Below are positions 1-8,783 of a DNA stretch of 38,807 bases, in pieces. Origin of the DNA: Pedobacter nanyangensis (GTDB lineage Bacteria > Bacteroidota > Bacteroidia > Sphingobacteriales > Sphingobacteriaceae); contig NZ_QMHO01000008.1 of NCBI RefSeq assembly GCF_003313505.1, positions 145,557 through 184,363 on the forward strand. The letters run 5' to 3'. A program made the position numbers and the translations under genes. Each line of letters begins with the position of its first letter. Position 1 is the stretch's first letter. The notes below the pieces were generated by a model, which made no database searches, was not told where the DNA came from, and saw only the letters and a program-made list of their open reading frames with translations.

Positions 1-1
1 C

Positions 2-1462
2 GCCAAGGACCCATCGGCGGCCAACGTAACCGACAAATCGGGCACAACCGGAACAAACGATACCCCAACGGAAACTGCCGTGCCGGCAAACCCCAAGATC
101 ACCCTGGTGAAATCTGCGGTTAGAAACGGCACGCTGGTAACTTATACGTTCATCATTAAAAACACTGGTAACGTAACCTTAAATAATATCAACCTAACAG
201 ATGCCAAACTAGGCCTAAGCAACCTTGCCGTAACCGTACCTGTTGGTGGACTATTACCGGGGGCTAGCGTAAGCACCACGGCCAATTATACTTTAACACA
301 GCTTGACATTATTGCGGGCTCCATAAGTAACACGGCAACTGTAAAAGCAACTACGCCTGCCAGCACCGAAATAAATGATGTATCTGGTACTACAGAAGCC
401 AATGATACGCCTACCGTACTGGCGTTGCCAGCGCCTCCTACGGCAAACAACGACAATGCTACTACACCTCCTAATGTGCCCATTACCATTAATATTTTGG
501 ATAACGACACCAAGGGCGGTGCCAACTTAGTACCAAATACGCTAATTATTATACAACAGCCACAGCATGGTACATTAAGTATTGATCCAGCCACTGGACG
601 TGTAATTTATACGCCAAACGCCAACTACCAGGGCACTGATAGCTTTACTTACACCATTAAGGATGCTAATGGCTTCGTATCTAATGTTGCCACAGTAATT
701 GTTAATGTTAAAGATGTACCTAAAATAGGCTTGGCAAAAGCCTTTGTAAATGCGGTAAAAACCACCAATGGTTCTTACGATATCACCTATAGGTTTACCG
801 TAGGCAACTATGGCTCGGCGCCGTTTAAAAATGTAAGTATCAAAGACGATTTGAGGCAGGCATTTAACGGCGCAGTATTTCAAGTGAGAAATATTCGCAG
901 CTTGGGCAGCCTAAATGTAAATACCGCATTTAACGGCACAACCGATATCGAAATGCTACAGCCTGGAAATACATTGGCTATTGGCCAGCTGCAACAAATT
1001 GAATTGGTTGTAAACGTTACGTTAACGAGCGGAACCAAAACCACCTACTACAACAAGGCCATTGCAGAGGGAGAAAGCGTTACTGGACTTAAAGCCACCG
1101 ATGAATCGACAGATGGTTTGAAGCCAGACCCTAAAAATGATGGTGATGTAAGTCCCGCCAATCCAACTCCTATTGACCTGCAAAGGCCTAAGGAGTTTAT
1201 CCCTGGCGGCTTTTCTCCTAACGGTGATGGCACCAATGATACCTTCGTCATTGAAAACATTGGCTTTAAACGCTTGTCACTTGAGGTGTTTAACCGATGG
1301 GGAAATCGGGTATACCGCAGTAATGACTACAAGAATGATTGGGACGGTAGATGTACCGAGGGAGTATCCATTGGGCAAGATCTTCCGGAAGGCACCTACT
1401 TCTACATTGTCATTCTAGATGGGAAAGAAAAATACGTAGGTAACATTACTTTAAAACGATAA
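2..1462 (+). CDS. Large surface adhesin, C-terminal part, T9SS type B sorted (5' truncated by window edge)
   Basis: The reading frame is open from base 2, so the gene begins left of the window; GTG at 80 is an internal codon, not the start. The visible part holds the end of one DUF11/DUF7507-like conserved-repeat unit and a full second unit, both closing on a DxSGTTxxNDTPT signature. Next comes a Big_9/cadherin-like Ig domain (about 430-715) with the ILDNDT and GTDSFTYTIKD motifs, and a further DUF11-like domain. The last 90 residues are a gliding-motility C-terminal (CHU_C, TIGR04131) domain with FSPNGDGTNDTF, FNRWGNRVY and LPEGTYFYIV. That domain is the type B secretion signal recognised by the type IX secretion system, so the protein is probably exported and held on the cell surface, as SprB-like adhesins are. 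Its ligand cannot be inferred. The stop lies 3 bp before the next gene, which fits an operon. Confidence 0.9.
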   Translation, partial: AKDPSAANVTDKSGTTGTNDTPTETAVPANPKITLVKSAVRNGTLVTYTFIIKNTGNVTLNNINLTDAKLGLSNLAVTVPVGGLLPGASVSTTANYTLTQLDIIAGSISNTATVKATTPASTEINDVSGTTEANDTPTVLALPAPPTANNDNATTPPNVPITINILDNDTKGGANLVPNTLIIIQQPQHGTLSIDPATGRVIYTPNANYQGTDSFTYTIKDANGFVSNVATVIVNVKDVPKIGLAKAFVNAVKTTNGSYDITYRFTVGNYGSAPFKNVSIKDDLRQAFNGAVFQVRNIRSLGSLNVNTAFNGTTDIEMLQPGNTLAIGQLQQIELVVNVTLTSGTKTTYYNKAIAEGESVTGLKATDESTDGLKPDPKNDGDVSPANPTPIDLQRPKEFIPGGFSPNGDGTNDTFVIENIGFKRLSLEVFNRWGNRVYRSNDYKNDWDGRCTEGVSIGQDLPEGTYFYIVILDGKEKYVGNITLKR

Positions 1463-1465
1463 GAA

Positions 1466-2392
1466 ATGAAAAGATCTCTCATATTAGTTTTTATAGCCTC
1501 ATTATTCGTTGGAAAAGTAAATGCCCAGCAAGAGGCCATGTATTCGCAATACATGTTTAATACTCTGGCCATTAATCCGGCCTATGCAGGAAGCAGGAAC
1601 ATCACCTCGGCTACGGCGCTTTACCGTAGCCAATGGGTAGGTATTGACGGTGCTCCCGAAACATTAACATTTACGATTGATGCGCCGTTGAACAACAAAA
1701 AAATAGGTTTAGGCCTGCAGGTATTTAGTGATAAGATTGGGGTTACGCAAAATAGCGGCGCCCTGCTCAGTTATGCCTATCGTATCCGCATGGAAACGGG
1801 AACCCTTTCTTTTGGCTTGCAAGCGGGCTACAGCCAATACCGGGCCGCATTGAGTTCGGTTCCGTTGAATACCTACAGTTCAACCGACGTAGCCTTCAAT
1901 AGCGATATCAACAAAGGCTTGCTCAATTTAGGCACTGGGATATACTACAACTCCGACAGGTTTTACATCGGCCTATCGGCGCCACAATTGCTCAACAATC
2001 AGCTAAATAACTTTACGGTAACCAACGACAATGTGTTTAGAGGCCAGGCACTTCACCTTTTCCTTGCTTCGGGTTATGTGTTTCCATTATCGGAAGATTT
2101 TGACCTTAAACCTTCTGTGCTGATCAAGGGCGTTAAAGGAGCGCCAATACAAGCCGATCTCAATGCTAATTTATGGATCAAGCAAGTATTTTCCATTGGC
2201 ATGCAATACCGCACCAGTGCCGACTTGGCTGCCATGATGGAGGTGCAAGCTAGCCCCCAGCTCAGGTTGGGCTACTCTTACGACCGCAGCACAACTAAAC
2301 TGGTACAATTTAACTCGGGCAGCCACGAAATCATGTTACGTTACGAGTTCGGCTTCGAAAAGGGCAAAACCATTTCGCCTCGATATTTTTAA
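1466..2392 (+). CDS. PorP/SprF family outer-membrane protein
   Basis: This 308-residue protein has a signal peptide (about residues 1-20, ending VNAQ). It then shows the family-typical QEAMYSQYMFNTLAINPAYAGSR-type beginning, of which QYMFN and NPAYAGS are the diagnostic parts. The rest is alternating beta-strand sequence ending in an aromatic-rich strand (EIMLRYEFGF), as expected for a 14-strand-like outer-membrane barrel. PorP/SprF proteins (TIGR03519) accompany T9SS type B substrates and are thought to anchor or help export the adhesin encoded next to them. The start at 1466 is 3 bp after the adhesin stop, and the PorE-like gene follows after 18 bp, so the three are probably co-transcribed. 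Family assignment is confident; the pairing with this particular adhesin is inferred from position. Confidence 0.92.
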   Translation: MKRSLILVFIASLFVGKVNAQQEAMYSQYMFNTLAINPAYAGSRNITSATALYRSQWVGIDGAPETLTFTIDAPLNNKKIGLGLQVFSDKIGVTQNSGALLSYAYRIRMETGTLSFGLQAGYSQYRAALSSVPLNTYSSTDVAFNSDINKGLLNLGTGIYYNSDRFYIGLSAPQLLNNQLNNFTVTNDNVFRGQALHLFLASGYVFPLSEDFDLKPSVLIKGVKGAPIQADLNANLWIKQVFSIGMQYRTSADLAAMMEVQASPQLRLGYSYDRSTTKLVQFNSGSHEIMLRYEFGFEKGKTISPRYF

Positions 2393-2410
2393 CACCTAGC
2401 CTAGTCAAAA

Positions 2411-4564
2411 ATGAAGATCAAAATTACCCACATCATCGTATTTTTAATGGTTGCGGCCTTGGTACCAAGTTCTACTTTTGCACAAAAAGGAAAAACTGAT
2501 GCTACTTTGACCAGTGCCGAAAAACAGTACAACGCCCTTAAGTATGCCTATGCCATTCCGCTTTTAGAGAAAGTATTACAGGAGCAGCCTGATAATACAA
2601 AGGCCATTGAACTTTTGGCCAATTCGTACCGCAAAACCAAACAATACGCCCCTGCTGCGCAATGGTATGGCAAGTTGGTTAATATAAGCCCACTAAAGCC
2701 CGAATGGGCGCTGGCTTATGCCGAGGTATTGGCCAACCTTAGCCAATATGAAGCATCCGAAAAATGGTACCACAAATATCTGGCCTTGGCCAACAACGAT
2801 ACAAGGGCTTTGGATTTTGCCAAAACCTACCCTAGCGTAGCTGGCTTTATGCAACACAAAAAGCGCTGGAAAATCGGTTTTACCAATTTAAATACTTCCT
2901 TATCAGAATATGCGCCAATGTACTATCAAAATGGGCTACTTTTTGTGAGCAATCGAAAATCAGAAAAGCTCACTAAAAATGTATTTGGATGGGATCAAAC
3001 ACCTTTTTCCGACCTCTATTATGTAGATGAATTGAGCAAAATAAGTACGGTAAATGTGGATAGCATATTGCGTGCAGCAAAGTCTAATCCAAGTCCAAAA
3101 GCTTATTACCGGATCAATAACGATGATACCCGCCGTACCAGTAACGACAGCAGAACATTTGTAGATCATCCATCGGTAATGAACGACACACTGTCCAAAG
3201 CGTTGGGCAATCAAAATTTGGCAGGCAAATTCATGGGCTTTGTCAATACCAAGTACCATGAAGGTCCGGCGGCGCTTTTACCTGATGGTTCGCTGATGTT
3301 TACCCGCAATAACTATTTTAAAGGCAAGGCCAGAAAAAGCAGCGATGGTATCACCAAACTTAAAATGTACACCGCCGCCGCACCAGGCTTTGATGCGCTG
3401 GAACCATTTGCCTACAATAGCGACGAATATTCTGTTGGTCATCCGGCCCTAAACAAACAAGGTACCCTACTCATTTTTGCCTCAGATATGCCAGGCGGTT
3501 TTGGAGGTTCCGATTTGTATTATTGCACCAGAACAGGAATTAACGAAGCGTGGAGCAAACCGATAAACATGGGCAAAGGCATCAATACCGAGGGAGACGA
3601 GCTGTTTCCTACTTTATACCAGGATGCTACGCTGTTCTTTTCTTCTACTGGGCACGCTGGTTTGGGAGGTTTGGATATTTTCCAAAGTGAGCTTGATGGC
3701 ACTACAGTAGTGGGCAAGCCGATCAACCTGGGAGCGCCAATCAACTCATCAGTAGACGATTTTTCTTTGATCAGAGATGAAAATGGCCTACAGGGTTTCT
3801 TTACTTCCAATCGTAGGGGGAATGATGATATTTACGCTTTCAACTATCAGGACTACAAAATCATCCTTAAAGGTAATTTATCCGAAAAAACTACCGGACA
3901 AGCATTAGCCAACCTTAATATCGGCCTTAAACTACCTAACCAGCAATTGTATGTCAAAACAGATGCAAATGGAAATTTCACCTATGAGCTTCCAAAGGAG
4001 GCAAGCATTGGCGTTTTTACCCATGTACCAAACTATCAGGCTGTACATTTAGACATCGGAACACAAGGGATCAACAATGATACCGTGCTGTTCAGAAACA
4101 TTGCCTTGGAAAAGCTGATGGAAACAGCAATCAGCAAGACCTCTGTTGAAAATTGCGATTCGATCAAAAACCTGATCAAACAATTCATCATCTATTATGA
4201 TTTGGATAAGTCTTTTATTAGAAAGGATGCCGCAGCTGTTGCCGACAAGCTGGCGATCTTCCTTAAGCAGCATACAGAGTTTGAGCTGGTAGCGTCCAGT
4301 TATTGTGATAGCCGGGCTTCCCACGCCTACAATATGGCCCTGTCCCAACGCAGATCGCAATCGGCCAAGCAATACCTGGTTAACCGAGGTATTGAAGCAA
4401 GCAGGATCAAGATCAGCTACTACGGCGAACAGCACTTGGTGAACCATTGTAAGGACGGTGTAAACTGTACCGAAGCGCAACAACAACTTAACCGCCGAAC
4501 GGAGTTTTTCCTTCTTTACCAAGGCAAAAACCTGAAAGATTTAGCTTGTAAGGATTTCAAATAA
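2411..4564 (+). CDS. PorE-like TPR / PD40 propeller / OmpA-family protein
   Basis: This 717-residue exported protein (signal peptide 1-24, ending STFAQ) has TPR-like helices at about 30-140 and a WD40-like (PD40) propeller at about 160-470, with repeated LLIFASDMPGGFGGSDLYY-like and LFFSSTGHAGLGGLDIF-like blades. A carboxypeptidase-regulatory-like beta-sandwich follows at about 485-560, and an OmpA peptidoglycan-binding domain at about 580-700 (SYCDSRASHAYN, LSQRRSQSAKQYL, LNRRTEFF). This order matches PorE and its paralogs, which link T9SS outer-membrane parts to the cell wall. It is the third gene of the adhesin-PorP-PorE arrangement. Many paralogs occur in each genome, so I do not assign the core porE symbol. 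The gene ends 7 bp before a stem-loop that serves as a convergent terminator. Confidence 0.88.
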   Translation: MKIKITHIIVFLMVAALVPSSTFAQKGKTDATLTSAEKQYNALKYAYAIPLLEKVLQEQPDNTKAIELLANSYRKTKQYAPAAQWYGKLVNISPLKPEWALAYAEVLANLSQYEASEKWYHKYLALANNDTRALDFAKTYPSVAGFMQHKKRWKIGFTNLNTSLSEYAPMYYQNGLLFVSNRKSEKLTKNVFGWDQTPFSDLYYVDELSKISTVNVDSILRAAKSNPSPKAYYRINNDDTRRTSNDSRTFVDHPSVMNDTLSKALGNQNLAGKFMGFVNTKYHEGPAALLPDGSLMFTRNNYFKGKARKSSDGITKLKMYTAAAPGFDALEPFAYNSDEYSVGHPALNKQGTLLIFASDMPGGFGGSDLYYCTRTGINEAWSKPINMGKGINTEGDELFPTLYQDATLFFSSTGHAGLGGLDIFQSELDGTTVVGKPINLGAPINSSVDDFSLIRDENGLQGFFTSNRRGNDDIYAFNYQDYKIILKGNLSEKTTGQALANLNIGLKLPNQQLYVKTDANGNFTYELPKEASIGVFTHVPNYQAVHLDIGTQGINNDTVLFRNIALEKLMETAISKTSVENCDSIKNLIKQFIIYYDLDKSFIRKDAAAVADKLAIFLKQHTEFELVASSYCDSRASHAYNMALSQRRSQSAKQYLVNRGIEASRIKISYYGEQHLVNHCKDGVNCTEAQQQLNRRTEFFLLYQGKNLKDLACKDFK

Positions 4565-4571
4565 TTGGCAA

Positions 4572-4594
4572 AAGAGCACCTGATCGGTGCTCTT
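4572..4594. terminator. Stem-loop terminator between convergent genes
   Basis: Perfect 9-bp stem (AAGAGCACC / GGTGCTCTT) with a 5-base loop, in the 46-bp gap between the stops of the PorE-like gene (plus) and the HTCS gene (minus). It probably serves both directions. The following T-tract is weak on both strands. Confidence 0.7.
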
Positions 4595-4610
4595 GCTGTT
4601 TGAGGCAAAT

Positions 4611-7600
4611 TTACTCGGCTTTTTTCTTTTCCATATACTCTGATGGCATGTAGCCATAGTACTGCTTAAATGCGGTAGAGAAATAAGAAGGTGAATTAAA
4701 ACCACACATATAAGCAATTTGTGCGATGGTGTAACGTTGTGTTTGCATCAGCTCCACGGCCTTCGTAAAGCGAATCCGTTTAATGAAATCAGTAGCCGAT
4801 TCGCCTGTAATGGCTTTAAACTTGAGATAGAGGTTGGACCTGCTCATGCCTATTTCCCTGCTGAACTTATCTACCGAGAAATCGGAGTCAGATAGGTGGT
4901 TTTCAATGATCGCAATGGCTTCCTTTAAAAATTCTTCATCAATGGTATTAAAGGCAATATTCTCGGGAACAATTTCCTTGTTTTCGGCGTAATATTCTTT
5001 AAGGCGCTTACGCGATTTAAGGATATTGAGCAGTTTAGCTTTGAGCAATGGCGGCGAAAAAGGCTTGGTAATATAATCATCGGCCCCCATTTCCATGCCC
5101 TTTAACTGCTGCGACAATTCTGATTTTGCGGTGAGTAAAATCACTGGAATGTGAGAAGTGTTAATGTTTTGCTTAATGCGCTTGCACAAATGTAGCCCAT
5201 CCAATTCAGGCATCATGACATCGCTTAGCACCAAATCAACCACATTATCTTCCAAATATTGCAAAGCTTTTTGTCCATCGGTGGCGGTATGTATCTCAAA
5301 GCTATCTTGCAGAAACTCCTCTAGATAGCTTAAGATTTCCTCGTGATCATCTACCAATAAAATTTTGGCAGTTTTAAATCCTTGCTCTTGCAACTGTTCA
5401 ACCTCCACTCCAGCTTCTTCTACCAAGCCCAGTTTTTCCGCTTTGCGTTCAAGCTCCTGCGCGTCAACCTTTGGTTTACTATCATCGGTGTAATAATGCT
5501 CTGACATGGGCAGCTCAATTACAAAGCTACTTCCCTTGCCCAGTTCACTTTCTACATAAATACGGCCATGATGCAGCTCTACCAAACGTTTGGTAAATGC
5601 CAAGCCCACACCTGAACCCAAATTGGCCTCGCCGCCATCCACTTGGTAAAAACGGTCAAATACTTTATCCAGTTCCTCTGCGGCAATGCCCATACCTGTA
5701 TCGCTCACTTCCAGTACCACAAAATTATCCTTTATGGCTAAAATGACACTGATCCGCTGTTGCGGCTGTGTGTACTTAAAGGCATTGGACAGTAAGTTGA
5801 ACAACATTTTCTCCAAAGCATCTCTATCAAAAAGCAAAGATAAAGCTGATGTAGCCGGCTGATAAGTGTAATGGATGTGGTTCTTTTCGGCCAGCGGCTT
5901 AAACGATTCATAAATTTCCTGCACAAAACTCACCATATCGCCACGGATTACCTTTAGTTTACGGGTACCTCGTTCGGTCTTTTTAAATTCAAACAACTGA
6001 TCAACCAAATGGTACAGGCGTTTGGCATTGGAGAACATGAGCTCATGTTGTTTGCGTAGCCATTTATCGGGACCTACCCGCTCCAACATTTCTTCCAATG
6101 GTGCCAGCAGCAGCGTTAAAGGTGTGCGCAGCTCATGCGAAACATTGGTAAAAAAGTCCATCTTTACCTGATTAATGTACTGTACCTTTTCCTTATCCAA
6201 GCGTTCCATTTTCAATTGGTGCAGGGTACTCATACGCTCGGAAACAATACGATAGGCCAGATAGGAAAAGCCAAACAGTAAGGCCAGCAACAATAAATAA
6301 AACCAAGTAGATTTATACCATAGCGGCTCAATTTTAACTTCCAGTTTCTTGAGGTTGCTTTCTTCGCCATTTGGCCCAATGGCCTTAACCAAAAAGGCGT
6401 AAGTACCTGCTGGCACATTATTGTAAGCTACCTTTGGGTCTTCGGTTGATTGCCAATCGGTATCAAAACCATCCAATTTGTACAGATAGTAGGTACGATT
6501 GGCCGATAGGTAGTTAAAACTGTTGAAATAGACATTGAACTGCTTGCTCTCCGGGCCTAGGGTGATTTGGGTTGCCTCGTCAATAGGGCCTTCCAAAATA
6601 TCGGTTCCATCATTAAAAACCACGTTTTTGCCAAGCACCTCGAGGCCGGTTAAACGCAATTGTAGCTTAACTGCTGCTTGCTTTACCCACGAAGGATAGA
6701 AATAGGAGATCCCCTTGATGCCCCCGAATAGCAACATGCCATCCGAGGTCCTGCAAAAAGCGTATTCGTTAAACTGGTTGCTTTGTAGGCCATCCTTTTC
6801 GTCAAAGGTATGGATATGGCCCTGATCAGGACTAAATTGTACCAAGCCATGGTTGGTAGAAATCCACAGGCTACCGTTTTCATCGGGCACAATGCCGTAA
6901 ACGGTACCATTCAAAAAGTCTTTCCTGGTGTCGCTGGTAATGAACGAGCGGCTTTTTTCGTCATAAAGCGCAATTCCTCTACGGGTACCAATCCAAATGC
7001 GGCCTTTTTGATCTTCGGCCACGCAATTAATCATGTCATCTGCCAATTTGGAGTTGGGCAATAGGCCAAACAGCAGGTTGTCAGGATAAAATTGGGCTAC
7101 ACCACTGGTGGTGCCAATCCAAATGCGATTTTTGCTGTCCTGGAACAGGTAAGTAATTTCATCCGACCGCAGCCTACGGCCTGCATTATCCAACAGGAAG
7201 TGAGTAAAAACCCCTGTTTTCGGGTTAAATTGATCTAGGCCCGAATAAGTTCCTACCCAAATACGGCCCCGGTTGTCCTTAAGCAAACTATACACCAAAT
7301 TGCCAGCAATACTTTGTGGGTTGGCGTCGTTGTGCAGGTAATGTTTTACGGCGCCCGTATTTTTATCAAGCACATTAAGCCCGCCATTATGCGTACCAAT
7401 AAGCACCTGATTGTTGGGGCCAAATACCAACGATTTAATGTTATTGGTATTTAGGCCGCTTGCATTTCTTTCCCTAGCGGTGTAATAACTGATACGGTTG
7501 TTTTTGCGGTTCCAATAATTCAATCCCTTATCATTGGTTCCAATCCAAATGCTTCCTTCGCTGTCTTCCTTAATAATACTTACCACCTCGTCGTTCAGCG

Positions 7601-8660
7601 AAAGTTCGCCTGTTTTTTGGCTCAGCAGGTTAAATTTAATATGATTTTGATGGTAATAGTTTACTCCGCCATAATACGTACCCAGCCACATCCCGTTTTG
7701 CCTGTCCCTAAAAATACAGCGCACCGAATTTTGGCTTAACGTAAATGGCTGCGAAAGCTGGTGGTAGTAGTTTTGAAAAGTTTGGCTTTTGGTATTGTAA
7801 ATGGAAAGGCCCCTAAAAGTGCCCACCCAAATGTTGCCCGATTGATCTTTGCTGATTGCTCTTACATTGTTATCGGCCAAAGTATTTGGAGCCGATGAAT
7901 GCTTAACGACCTTTACTATGCCAGTTTTGGCATGTAAACTGATCAAGCCGCTTCCCTCCGTACCCAACAGTAACCAATCACCATCTACATAGCCACAGTT
8001 TACCTCGGGTTTTGCAATGCCCAAATCAAGCTGGTCAAATTTCAGTTTTTGGGTTGATAACTGGTACAGGCCTAACTCTGTACCCACTACCAAGCTATTT
8101 TTCCAATAATTGATAAAAGAAACGTGCTTGATGCCGTAGGCTCTTACATCTACATTGAGGGGGACAAACTTTTTGGCAGTTTTCGAGTAGCTGAAAATAT
8201 CGCCTCCGGTTGAACTGGCCCACAGGTTTTTATGGCCATCTTCAATGATGCCGGAAATATTCCATTCTCCCGCAGTGCGAGCCAACTGGTAGTTTTCAAA
8301 ATCATCGGTAGCATAATTGTATTTGCTGATGCCCCGGTTGCCGCCCACCCATAACTGCCCGCTTTTATCTACATATAAATAACTGATGTAACTTGAGGCA
8401 ATGCTTTTAGGATTGGCATGTACAGGGCGATAAATGGCAAAACGCCTACCATCATACCGGTTAAGGCCATCTTTGGTAGCCATCCATATAAAGCCCAGTG
8501 TATCTTGCGCTATTGAAAATACGGTGCTTTGCGATAGGCCCTTATCCACCGAGATATTACGGAAATGCTTTTCGTCTCGCTGGGCACGGGCATCGCCAAT
8601 TGCTAGGCAAAGAAAAAAAAAGCTGATACATAAATACGCCAAAAAGGCCCTACTTTTCAT
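4611..8660 (-). CDS. Hybrid two-component system sensor/regulator (HTCS), PUL activator
   Basis: This single 1349-residue protein carries a whole two-component pathway. It has a signal peptide (1-26), about a dozen Reg_prop propeller blades at about 35-655 (repeated GxIWIGTxxGL), and a Y_Y_Y sandwich at about 700-775. A transmembrane helix (785-805) leads to HisKA with phospho-acceptor H842 (NVSHELRTPL), HATPase_c (N955, N959, DTGMGI at 987-992), and a receiver with D1104/D1105, acceptor D1147 and K1199. The end is an AraC-type HTH (about 1245-1345, with IAYMCGFNSPSYFSTAFKQYYG). HTCS proteins bind a specific oligosaccharide in the periplasm and activate the neighbouring susCD locus. Here the gene lies beside a heparinase/sulfatase/GH88 locus, so a heparan-derived oligosaccharide is the likely ligand. 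All catalytic residues are present. The 21-bp direct repeats found in front of three units are its probable targets. Confidence 0.96.
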   Translation of the reverse strand: MKSRAFLAYLCISFFFLCLAIGDARAQRDEKHFRNISVDKGLSQSTVFSIAQDTLGFIWMATKDGLNRYDGRRFAIYRPVHANPKSIASSYISYLYVDKSGQLWVGGNRGISKYNYATDDFENYQLARTAGEWNISGIIEDGHKNLWASSTGGDIFSYSKTAKKFVPLNVDVRAYGIKHVSFINYWKNSLVVGTELGLYQLSTQKLKFDQLDLGIAKPEVNCGYVDGDWLLLGTEGSGLISLHAKTGIVKVVKHSSAPNTLADNNVRAISKDQSGNIWVGTFRGLSIYNTKSQTFQNYYHQLSQPFTLSQNSVRCIFRDRQNGMWLGTYYGGVNYYHQNHIKFNLLSQKTGELSLNDEVVSIIKEDSEGSIWIGTNDKGLNYWNRKNNRISYYTARERNASGLNTNNIKSLVFGPNNQVLIGTHNGGLNVLDKNTGAVKHYLHNDANPQSIAGNLVYSLLKDNRGRIWVGTYSGLDQFNPKTGVFTHFLLDNAGRRLRSDEITYLFQDSKNRIWIGTTSGVAQFYPDNLLFGLLPNSKLADDMINCVAEDQKGRIWIGTRRGIALYDEKSRSFITSDTRKDFLNGTVYGIVPDENGSLWISTNHGLVQFSPDQGHIHTFDEKDGLQSNQFNEYAFCRTSDGMLLFGGIKGISYFYPSWVKQAAVKLQLRLTGLEVLGKNVVFNDGTDILEGPIDEATQITLGPESKQFNVYFNSFNYLSANRTYYLYKLDGFDTDWQSTEDPKVAYNNVPAGTYAFLVKAIGPNGEESNLKKLEVKIEPLWYKSTWFYLLLLALLFGFSYLAYRIVSERMSTLHQLKMERLDKEKVQYINQVKMDFFTNVSHELRTPLTLLLAPLEEMLERVGPDKWLRKQHELMFSNAKRLYHLVDQLFEFKKTERGTRKLKVIRGDMVSFVQEIYESFKPLAEKNHIHYTYQPATSALSLLFDRDALEKMLFNLLSNAFKYTQPQQRISVILAIKDNFVVLEVSDTGMGIAAEELDKVFDRFYQVDGGEANLGSGVGLAFTKRLVELHHGRIYVESELGKGSSFVIELPMSEHYYTDDSKPKVDAQELERKAEKLGLVEEAGVEVEQLQEQGFKTAKILLVDDHEEILSYLEEFLQDSFEIHTATDGQKALQYLEDNVVDLVLSDVMMPELDGLHLCKRIKQNINTSHIPVILLTAKSELSQQLKGMEMGADDYITKPFSPPLLKAKLLNILKSRKRLKEYYAENKEIVPENIAFNTIDEEFLKEAIAIIENHLSDSDFSVDKFSREIGMSRSNLYLKFKAITGESATDFIKRIRFTKAVELMQTQRYTIAQIAYMCGFNSPSYFSTAFKQYYGYMPSEYMEKKKAE

Positions 8661-8736
8661 AAAACCGTATTAATTTCATTAACAAGTTAAGGATAAGCTT
8701 CGAAAAAACACCTACAAATTACCCCATATAAATGTA

Positions 8737-8762
8737 GGAGGCCACCAATGAAGGTGGCCTCC
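8737..8762 (-). terminator. Stem-loop terminator after the T9SS-secreted protein gene
   Basis: Perfect 10-bp GC-rich stem (GGAGGCCACC / GGTGGCCTCC) with loop AATGAA, 21 bp past the minus-strand stop at 8784 and upstream of the HTCS start. It would insulate the HTCS gene from readthrough. The T-run after the stem on the minus strand is poor. Confidence 0.65.
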
Positions 8763-8783
8763 CGAAACCAAATATAATTATTG

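Noticed and set aside
80..82. GTG at 80 as start of the first gene
   Set aside because: The frame is open to base 2 and encodes the end of a repeat unit, so the gene is cut by the window edge.
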